From positions 72,686 through 96,064 of the forward strand of contig VHZZ01003875.1 in the NCBI GenBank assembly GCA_009801015.1: DNA of 23,379 nucleotides, read 5' to 3'. How positions within the stretch are numbered: position 1 is the first letter of the stretch; the number at the start of each line of letters is the position of its first letter. A program made the translations under genes and the position numbers. Of this stretch, positions 15,501 to 23,379 are shown piece after piece. Under the pieces are notes generated by a model. It saw only the letters and a program-made list of their open reading frames with translations. It did not search any database and had not been told where the DNA came from. This stretch comes from Silene noctiflora. Its lineage: Eukaryota > Streptophyta > Magnoliopsida > Caryophyllales > Caryophyllaceae.

Positions 15501-15782
15501 TACATAAATAGCAAACGATATTAGGTAAAAATATCATGTTATATATATATACCTCTAACTTTTACATTTTTATTGTGAGTTTTATACAATGTCTCCTGTT
15601 TATTCCTCATTAATTTTGCTGCAGCAGTGCCGTTTTTCTGTTTTTTCTACGAGCAAAGCCAGTAACATTGCCATCCAATCATTTGTGCTTCTCCTTGTCT
15701 CTACCGCGAAATTTATATACCAAAACTTGTCACAAAATCTTGAAAAAAAAATTAGGAACAGAAGAAGGTTGGAGAAAGGTGA

Positions 15783-17918
15783 TTATAAGGTGTAAGGCGG
15801 AGGTTTAGGCATGTCCTTGACGATGCCACAGAGGAGGGCATTGTCAGGGAGGTTGTACTCATCTCGGAGGACACGTTCAGCGCTGGGAACGCTGATGTAG
15901 AGTTGCTGTCCTAGGTATGCTCTCTCCGAACACTCGTTTCTTAAGCTCCACATTCCTACATTGTCGAATGTTAACAGTATTGCAGCCCAGGACTTTGGAT
16001 ACACTTGAATGTTGTTCTTGCTCACTGCATCCAATAGGTTGTAGTTTTCCCTCTTCTCCGGGCTCCATGTTCCCACCTCGATCCTGATATTAAAATTGAA
16101 ATTGTGTTCTTCGGTTAAAAATGACGTGAAAATTTACATTTCCTCAAAGATAAACTATGCAACGAAAGGAAGAAACTTACGCGACAGGGAAGAAAGAGTA
16201 ACCAGCCAAATGCCAAGATTGAACACTCTTCTCATGGTTCTCAAGGATGATTTCAATGTAATCGCGGTGAGTGAAGTTAAGCACAATTGGTTCAATACTA
16301 ATTTTATCAAGCTGATCTATGTTTGCAGGGGGAGTATCCGCAATCACATCGTACTTAAACACCTTCTCTGGCACTTTATAATACTCGGCTAATTTGAACG
16401 GTGTTTCCGGGTCAGTATGTGAGACACCGTTGATGGCATACCTTAGCTTGCCATCAACAGTTCCGGCTGTGTTAGCCAGCTTAACAGTTCGGGTTATGTT
16501 GATCTGTCCATAATGGTATGACCCTTGTGGGTTTGGCCTAGCTGCATTCGAGGTTAGGTTCCACTTGAAAGTCCTGAATTGGTTTAGCGACCAAGCCCAC
16601 CCGGATGGAGCATCAGGCAGGACGTTGGATGCGGGTCCCTTCCCATTTTCATATCGGATTTTGGCCGTGCTTTGGAGGTGGTACTTGGTAAACCTGGTCG
16701 AACAGAGGTTATATATGCTGTTAGTACTCTGCCTTTTATTATGTTTTCCGCAGTAAACGAATTTAACCATTATTTTCTTACGATATACAATTCTCCGTAT
16801 TTATATCTTTTGAGAAACGTCGAAATGAGAAAAAAAATTGTCGATTACTCAGCACGAAGCATATGACATTTTACATTGCATTCTCGCGTATATTTGAAGA
16901 AATTAATCGTCAAAATGGATATTTAGGCCGGAGACTAGGAATCACAGACGGGTTTATTACCTGACGGATGCGACCATGTAATAGTCCTTAGGATCTTGAT
17001 CAGCAGTAACAAGAACACCAAAACATTGACCAAGATGAACATCAAGTGAATCATAAACATTTTGGACAGAATGTGATCCCTCCATTTCGACAACCTTCAT
17101 CTTATGGCCTTGAATTCGGAAATTCAGTGAATTTTTTAACCCAACATTACATATTCTATACTTGTAAGTTTTACCCGGCTTCATGGTAAAAAGAGGCTCT
17201 TCTTTTTCATCTCCAACTTTACCTTGTTTACCATTAATTAGTACACCATCTGGCCTACTTAAGGACCGGCCTTCATCTAAGGTCTTCCTTAGCGTAGCGT
17301 GGCTTTGTTTATACCAATCTCCGATGAGAACCGTGTAGTCATCCTCAGGATCAGGGTAGGGGACCGGGATGAGTAGTCGACTGTTTATACGTAGGCCTCC
17401 GAATCCTCCACCAGCCTTTTGGAAGCCGGTGGTCGGGTAATAAAAGTAGCTTCCTATTTGATCTTTCACTTGAAATCGGTATGTGAAGTTTGTGCCGGGT
17501 GGTATCGGACACATTGTTCCTAATGTACCATCTTGCCACGAGTTCTTCCTTTGTTGAATTCCGTTCCTATAAAATATTTATATTAACGGAAATAAGTTTT
17601 CATAATTCATAAACGATATGAAATTAGAATATACAAAGGGTATGTAATACCGTACCATGTGAACAGTAATGGCTCGTCGAGCTTGTTGAAGACATTGAGG
17701 ACGATGTTGTTGTTAGTCGTGGTATTCAAATTAGGTCCCGGAAATTGGTCGTTAATTAGAATAACTTGTTGAGGTACGCCTAAGGGCGATTGTGTACCGT
17801 ATGTAACATGCCATTCGAAAAACAAGTATGGATCTTCCGAATGCACGGCCGCTAATATTGTACAAAATATTACTAATAATAATAATAAGGAGGATGATAA
17901 TTTGATCCCTTCACCCAT
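15783..17918 (-). CDS. SKU5-similar / NTP303-type multicopper oxidase-like secreted protein (560 aa, four exons)
   Basis: Exons in transcript order: 17918-17656, 17566-16961, 16693-16181, 16083-15783 (stop TAA); the 1683 nt join in frame with GT-AG introns. Residues 1-27 form a signal peptide (LLLLLVIFCTILAAVHS). Three cupredoxin domains follow. Family landmarks are PQQVILINDQFPGPNLN (49-65), NGIQQRKNSWQDGT, RPDGVLINGK, RYAINGVSH and WHLAGYSFF (450-458). Most copper ligands are replaced: the HWHG position reads TWNG (87-90), the HSH position reads YPT, and the C-terminal HCH region reads MWSLRNECSERAYLG. This matches pollen-type NTP303/Bp10 and Arabidopsis SKS11-14 proteins (about 550 residues), often labelled 'L-ascorbate oxidase homolog'. 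There are several N-glycosylation sites (NFT, NLT, NIT) and no C-terminal hydrophobic GPI signal, so it is probably secreted to the wall. Catalysis is doubtful. Pollen expression is inferred from the family. Confidence 0.93.
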
Positions 17919-18865
17919 ATTTGTTTGATGTATAATAAAAGTTTTGCAAGATTAATTAAAATTGAAGAAGTTTTATAATAAAATGCTTCAAAATGACAAG
18001 CTAGCAACCGCAATAATCTCCATGCATGACATTGACTGATATTCCTACCATTACGCATTTCCTTCCAATGAATTTCTATTTTAAGTCTCTTAATATTGAC
18101 TCCATTCTCACACAAACTATGTATGTTTTCAAAAAATATATTGCAACTTGTCGATCTGGCAAATGGGTCATTTGATATAGATTTGGACCGAGTTATGTCG
18201 CACAAGTGTTATTCGGTTAGCCTTACTTTCGACTTCAGCTTGATTCCGTTCGGGTTCACTTCAATTAGCAATCTTAATCGGTTTGTACTTATTTGGGTCG
18301 GGTGCGCGTTGATCTGGTCAATATGAGATCTGGTTTACTTCCGGTAATAATAATAAGTCAAATTAGCTACTAAATAAAGAATTAATGAGTGAACTCGAGA
18401 AATTGGAGTGTTTTTATGAGAACGAAGTCTCTTTTTATTTAGATCAATTGATTAAGCTAGAATCTGTTCGGGTATCTTTCAAATTAAATATGTATAATTC
18501 TATTCAAATTCGATTCGAATCGAATTGCAATGAGTTTCAGATGTGTAAGAATTATGGGCCTAAATATAATTTATATGGACAAATCATTTATTCAGTTTAT
18601 AATTGTATTTATGTGCTATCTATTAAGTTACGCTCAAATATAAGTGATCCACTATATAAAATACGGGCTTATTATTTATAAACGTCTTAAATAGTATGAG
18701 ACTGTCTATTATCTAAGTGTAGATACCCATTAGGTTTCTAATGCATGATAAAGGCATTAGACTAAGGAGACTAGATATTAGTCACTTGGGTTATGGTCCC
18801 TGGTAGCACACATTATCCTAATCTTCCCGCCTCCCATCAGTAGAGAGATCCTGTTGGTATGTGTG
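17919..18865. other. Upstream region of the SKU5-similar gene, no further gene
   Basis: This AT-rich stretch must hold the minus-strand promoter. Several ATTATAAAA-like words on the minus strand near 17970-17985 could act as a TATA box, but none stands out. From about 18170 to 18330 and near 18540 the sequence resembles dispersed repeats that recur near 21880 (shared CCGAGTTATGTCGC) and 21770 (shared GGGCCTAAATA). Confidence 0.4.
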
Positions 18866-18893
18866 TGTAATACTCGAGATTTTCTAAGATTCC

Positions 18894-19186
18894 ACTCGGC
18901 CGAGTACACCGCGTACTCGACCGAGTGGATGTCACTCGGTCGAGTGAAGTTGGCCGAGTGGAGTTGGTCTTGTTAGTATAGCTGTTGTTTTGTCCACTCG
19001 ACCGAGTACAAGGTTGTACTTGACCGAGTGGATTGCACTCGACCGAGTACTCGGGCTAGTCGATGGGATTACTTGGTTATGTTGGTATTTTGGTTTACTC
19101 GATCGAGTTGCCTCTACTTGATCGAGTGACTCGGTTACTCGATCGAGTGGCCTCTACTTGATCGAGTTAGAGTTACTCGATCGAGT
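18894..19186. repeat. Left cluster of ACTCG(A/G)(T/C)CGAGT palindromes
   Basis: About eleven 12-bp copies are found, at 18894, 18915, 18934, 18996, 19018, 19037, 19097, 19116, 19137, 19156 and 19175. Copies before 19050 have GGCC, GACC or GGTC centres; those after have GATC. The last part is a 40-bp tandem repeat (units starting 19097 and 19137) in which a perfect ACTCGATCGAGT alternates with ACTTGATCGAGT. Confidence 0.85.
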
Positions 19187-20179
19187 TTCCGCTGGCAGTT
19201 CCAACGTTCTCGATCCAATAACTCAACNGTGAGATCAAGTAAGGCCTACTCGGTTGTGTAGGCACTAGCACTCGGTTGAAGAGAGTTTAGAACAAAATCG
19301 GAGTTACGACTTTGGTTACTAATTCCTGCAAAACAGCAACTTGTTCCGAGTCCCAATCATAATTGAAACTCGTCACAGATTATCTCCATTCGATTGCTAT
19401 CTAATGACACTATTGCACAAACATGATCAGACATCCGGACGACCTTACACTTCAGCACAATATCACTTAAAATTTACCAATTATCCTATCCATGGCATAA
19501 TCTCATTCATACGAACGTTTCGACATACAACGATATATATGATTAATCTGCCACTCATATATATACGAGCTTGTTCATCCAACATGTGTTTATATTATGT
19601 TAACATTTCACTCTATTAACCAGCTATCACATATCATCACATTTTTATTCATGCTTAACATGTTACAATTACTAACAATCTCAAGGCATATGTTACATCG
19701 TTATACTCATTCACAAACGTATGTAAGCACATTCATCCAACACATTTTACCATGCTACAAGACAATTTATCTCATCTAAAGTACATTAAAGGCATTACCG
19801 TCTATAACGTCTTCACATTACCAAATATCCCTTCACACATTACCATCACACCACTCATCCTCCATCTCACACACATGCTTCCTAGCTTTCACAATCTTTG
19901 CACATACTTGCATTACAACATACGTACTACACTTAACATTAGACTCAAACACACGCTATCACTATTCTATATACGCAGTAATCACACACATGCAATTCCC
20001 GACTCATCATCCCCATTCAGAGTGACTGGCTTAAGCATATTGGGGCTAGGATTTTGGAATGAGGGCCCCTTCTCACCCAAAACCGATCACTGAGGGGCTC
20101 CCAACTTAAAAACACTAGGTTCATTTTATTAGACTCACTACGTTCATTAGGTTCATTGGTTACAGGTTCCAAAATCGTC
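19187..20179 (-). other. Non-coding body of the retroelement block
   Basis: The part next to the primer binding site (about 19990-20179) looks like a retroelement 5' leader. The rest is AT-rich with many short CAT/ACA words and no frame longer than about 113 codons. I found no gag zinc knuckle or protease motif. One N lies at 19227. Confidence 0.4.
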
Positions 20180-20191
20180 GCTCTAATACCA
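20180..20191 (-). other. Primer binding site, initiator tRNA-Met type
   Basis: Read on the minus strand the bases are TGGTATTAGAGC, differing at one position from TGGTATCAGAGC, the usual complement of the plant initiator tRNA-Met 3' end. It lies three bases past the LTR end TGTTACA. This fixes the orientation of the element. Confidence 0.7.
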
Positions 20192-21222
20192 CTTTGTAAC
20201 ACCTTCATCTACCAAGGAGCCTTAACAAGACCTTCCCCAGTAGATAAAGACATTACCATCTCGGTTACCCGAGGCAAAGTAATAATCAAACGTTAATAAA
20301 AGAACATCTGAAGTTGTTACAAGTCGTAAACCCAAAAGAAAGAAGATACAACTCATGACACTACCAACTACATAACTACTCTGTCGTGACTCATGGTGAA
20401 CTCGTCCCTCCGATTAACCCAGCAAGATCCAAAAGCAACCTGCTAAGACCGACTGTTCACCATAAGGATCACGGCAGACACAACACAAAGGAAAACAAAC
20501 AGGAAAACACCACACAAGGTCAGTACCATATAAACATCCAACCACAGACACAATCAACACACATACTACCACACCGACTCCACCACCACACCACATCACT
20601 GACTACACACCAAGGTGTGTAGCCCTGCTAGTGGGGGATCGCAGTCGTTCCCACCTAAGCCCCGTTCATCTAATCCGAGCGTAAACCCATGTTCATTAAC
20701 GTGCACATCCCCTCATGTGGCCGGTTCCACAGAGGGCGAATCAAGGGCGTGAAGTCACTCCCGCAAGTGACCCCACTCAGCCGAGGACGCACCTCGCAAC
20801 ATACACATCGCACGATTCCACTGTACAACATCGTCCAACCAAACATCCATAAACATATTAACAACACATTCCACATATACCTTTAGTAGTCCGCAGCGAA
20901 TCCGCACATAGCCCCACGACAACAAGCAACCACTGAAACATCCTATACCAAACATTACGACAACCTATCACTATCACTATCACTACACACATCACTAAAA
21001 CTAAAACAGACGATGATGATGATGATGACAACAACAACATACCTATACAAAGCATCCCGGCGGCAAGACCGCTACCTGACACATGTTCCCGTCCCCAATG
21101 TGACTCATCTCCCTCAATCTTCTCAAAAGGTGAAAACAGGAGAAAGAAAGGCGAGGCGATGACATCTAGGTCTAGAAGAAACGAAAATGAAATGATTCGG
21201 ACTTCCAGATATCGCGATATAT

Positions 21223-21230
21223 ATTTTATA
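21223..21230 (-). promoter_or_regulatory. TATA box of the minus-strand LTR
   Basis: TATAAAAT on the minus strand stands about 15 bases downstream of the last ACTCGATCGAGT palindrome and about 225 bases into the LTR, the expected place for a U3 promoter. Confidence 0.5.
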
Positions 21231-21244
21231 GCTGGACACAAGCT

Positions 21245-21336
21245 ACTCGATCGAGTAACTAACTTACTCGATCGAGTGCTCGCTACTTGATCGAGTAACA
21301 GGGCTACTCGATCGAGTGGCCTCCACTAGATCGAGT
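21245..21336. repeat. Right cluster of ACTCGATCGAGT palindromes in the LTR U3 region
   Basis: Five copies start at 21245, 21266, 21285, 21306 and 21325; three are perfect and two have one change (ACTTGATCGAGT, ACTAGATCGAGT). The spacing is 19-21 bases, about two helical turns. The phrase ACTCGATCGAGTGGCCTC is shared with the left cluster. Confidence 0.85.
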
Positions 21337-21455
21337 CATTAACTCAACGGACACTACAACGAAGGACTAATCCCCCGGGGCTTAACAAGAACCTAAGACA
21401 TGCCTCTATGGTCAGTCAAATGTGGTCAAACGGTCCTAACAGGGCGGGTATTACA

Positions 21456-22284
21456 GGTTCATCCTAACCTTTTGTCATGTAATCAGGTACGTTTCCGCTC
21501 TAACGTTTACCGAGTAATTTATAATAAGGTTTATTGGCCTTTAGTCGATTATTAAATCTAATAGGATGTTCTTCAGGTTAGTTTTATAGAGTCTTCGATC
21601 ATTTCAAATGATTTTAATTGTCACTTGTGAAATTAATTTGTTATTTCCAGTCTAGTTCACATTAGTTCATTTCGACTACTCATTCAGTTTAGTTTAGATT
21701 TTATAAGTTTTGTTCAATTTAATTCAGTTCGTTGGTTCATTTCATTTTAATTCAAGAGATTCAATCCATAAGAATGGGCCTAAATACAAAAAATTGGTCA
21801 AAGAACCCATGAAGTAGTAATATACTAACACATGGAAATTGGGTTAGTTAATCGGTTGTAACGCGAATCGGGTTATCTAGAGTCCGAGTTATGTCGCGTT
21901 AACTACGAGTTGGAGTCGGGTAGATTCATGTCTTGTCATTGCCCGGGCGGGTAATCATTGGGTGATATGTCGTGTCATTTTTATCAACACAAAGTTTTTT
22001 TTAGGGTTTTTTTGATAACTGCTACGACAAATAATCCCATTTTTACCAATGGCTACCAAAGAATTTTTTTTTTCTTCTAAAAACTACTACCTACAATATT
22101 AGGTTCGGATAAATCATTACCACATAACCACGAACCTCCAATTTGTGCTTGATAAGAGCATAATACCCCTATTTTTACACTCTCATCAGTCATACCTTTA
22201 CTTGCCCACACATTTCACACTTTAACCTAAATTCTAATCTTTAACTCATCAATTGTTCTAAAAACCTAAACCTAATTACTTGAA
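21456..22284. other. AT-rich intergenic stretch with degenerate repeats
   Basis: Around 21600-21785 there are TTCAGTTTAG and TTCAATTTAATTCAG words ending in AAGAATGGGCCTAAA, similar in style to the right end of the nested MITEs at 8445, so a decayed relative may be present. No gene is seen. Confidence 0.35.
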
Positions 22285-22285
22285 A

Positions 22286-22315
22286 CTAGTATAGATCTCG
22301 TGCAATGCATGCGCG
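22286..22315 (-). mobile_element. Degenerate Helitron-like 3' terminus
   Basis: On the minus strand the sequence has an imperfect GCATGCATTGCACGAG hairpin followed shortly by ATCTATACTAG and then T. CTAG followed by T a few bases after a hairpin is the Helitron 3' end pattern. The stem is weak, so this is a decayed end or a chance match. Confidence 0.35.
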
Positions 22316-22608
22316 GTATATATAAAGTTTTTATTTTTTTAGTTTATTATTTAAATCGGCATGCACCTCATTAATATTTAGCATTTCATTTACTTTTTTT
22401 TTGATATAAAACAAAAAAAAATGTAATGGAAAACTAATTAAAGATAATTGAGTAAAGTTATGAATGCATATTTTTATTTAAAATACTTTCTTTTACCATA
22501 AAATTACGAATTTCATTTTATAAATTTTCTCCAATTTTGTAATGAATTTTTCTTGGTCATGAACCTAATAGTAAGTGTGTCTCAAGTTATTTTCTAAAGT
22601 AATAATTA

Positions 22609-22638
22609 CTAGATTTAATGCCCGTGCGATGCACGGGC
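22609..22638 (-). mobile_element. Helitron-like 3' terminus with perfect 8-bp hairpin
   Basis: On the minus strand GCCCGTGC-ATC-GCACGGGC forms an 8-bp perfect stem with a 3-base loop. It is followed by ATTAAAT and then CTAG and the host T. Hairpin plus CTAG-T is the known Helitron 3' end. The element body would extend towards higher coordinates; its 5' TC end was not located and no Rep/helicase coding is present, so any element would be non-autonomous. Confidence 0.5.
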
Positions 22639-22639
22639 C

Positions 22640-23379
22640 TGTTTGTAATATTCTATCTTGTATAATGTACACATAAAAAAATGTTTACGGGTATAATTTA
22701 AAATTCTTGCTAAAAATATTCTTTGTTAACTTTTTCATGTCTATTCACAATTAACCTTTTCTTTTTACTTCTCATAAGTCACGACCAATTAAGCTAATAT
22801 ATATTGTGTTGGATTAAAAATTAAGTAGATACACCAAAATATACTATATTATATTATATTTTAGGGTTATTTAATGTGAATACTCCAAACTATTGAGGTG
22901 TTTCTCAAAATACTCTAAAGTGTTATTTAACTACCAATATACTCAACTATTACACCCTTTCTCTTNTAACAGAATTGGTCTTTTATTGACCTATAACAAA
23001 AGGTAAAAGTAAGCGCGGCTCCACCTTTCTCCTTATTATCTTCATATCCCTTTTCTTCCCTTTCAAAAGCAACNTGTTATTTTTTTCTTCAATTTATTTT
23101 CTCCTCTTTCATTACAATGGTAATTCTGGTTCATTATCTTTCCACTCTCTTTATAATTTCCTCCATTCTTCCATAAAAGAAGAGGTTATATTCATCTTCA
23201 TCACATTTGTAAGGTTCAAAAATGTCAATGGTAAGTTTAGTGTGTTAGATTTCATATTAATTAAGTAAATATTATTAATAATAGTATTAAGTCAGTTTAT
23301 GAAATCCTTATTATGTGGCCCATTTACTGTGGTAGTCAAACTATGGACTAAAACTACCCATAATCTTCTCCCCATTAAC
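22640..23379. other. AT-rich right end of the window, no confirmed gene
   Basis: There are no long frames. From about 23010 the sequence becomes pyrimidine-rich, resembling a plant 5' leader, and runs to ATGTCAATG followed by the donor-like GTAAGTTT at 23222-23238. This could be the first exon of a gene beyond the window, but there is too little to call it. N bases occur at 22966 and 23074. Confidence 0.3.

Larger units (their letters stand above)
18866..21455. mobile_element. Retroelement block bounded by inverted LTR-like termini
   Basis: The left edge reads TGTAATACTCG on the plus strand and the right edge reads CGGGTATTACA, the inverted counterpart. TGTAATACCC-type ends are common for LTRs of plant gypsy elements. 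A primer binding site and LTR end on the minus strand at 20180-20195 show that the right part is a 5' LTR facing left. The left edge looks like an LTR start facing right, so two related LTRs in opposite orientation, or a rearranged non-autonomous element, are possible. No gag, pol or env frame is present. The flanks (GTGTG and GGTTC) do not form a target duplication. Confidence 0.5.
20195..21455 (-). repeat. 5' LTR of a minus-strand gypsy-type element, about 1.26 kb
   Basis: On the minus strand it begins TGTAATACCCG and ends GGTGTTACA, with inverted termini matching at 8 of 9 positions. It is followed at once by a tRNA-Met-type primer binding site. A TATA box lies at 21223-21230 (TATAAAAT on the minus strand). 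Upstream of that are five ACTCGATCGAGT-type palindromes. The matching 3' LTR is not in the window, at least not intact. Confidence 0.6.

Noticed and set aside
20386-21241. Several 61-127 codon frames within the minus-strand LTR
   Set aside because: They lie inside LTR sequence, are low complexity and do not resemble gag or pol.

Overview
This is nuclear DNA of a flowering plant, almost certainly a eudicot. Three plant-type protein genes are split by AT-rich GT-AG (and one GC-AG) introns, and the space between them is filled with LTR-retrotransposon pieces, MITEs and probable Helitron ends. The genus cannot be fixed from the sequence; the transposon style suggests Caryophyllales to me, as a weak inference. 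All gene models below were built by hand by joining exons in frame and comparing with remembered family features; no search was run.

Layout. 1-2050: the 3' end of a degenerate Ty3/gypsy-type retrotransposon (internal remnant, polypurine tract, LTR 806-2050). 2967-3114: a Mutator-like MITE with a 9-bp target duplication. 3301-7915 (+): a complete five-exon gene for an 818-residue RINT1/TIP20-family vesicle-tethering protein (MAG2-like), with a Stowaway MITE in its last intron. 8113-8445: two nested MITEs. 9129-14325 (+): a complete twelve-exon gene for a 510-residue C-type cyclin-dependent kinase (CDKC), including a 30-nt exon and a GC-AG intron. 15354-15500: a second Stowaway MITE. 15783-17918 (-): a complete four-exon gene for a 560-residue secreted SKU5-similar/NTP303-type multicopper-oxidase-like protein. 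18866-21455: retroelement block with LTR-like termini facing each other, a tRNA-Met-type primer binding site on the minus strand and two clusters of the palindrome ACTCGATCGAGT. 21456-23379: AT-rich intergenic DNA with two Helitron-like 3' termini.

The three genes are functionally unrelated: ER-Golgi membrane traffic, RNA polymerase II CTD phosphorylation, and a secreted wall-associated protein. The first two are tandem on the plus strand and the third is convergent with CDKC. I see no operon-like or cluster logic and no convincing undescribed system. The most unusual signals are the palindrome-rich retroelement U3 region, the near-identical sequence at both ends of the last MAG2-like intron, and the micro-exon plus GC donor in CDKC.
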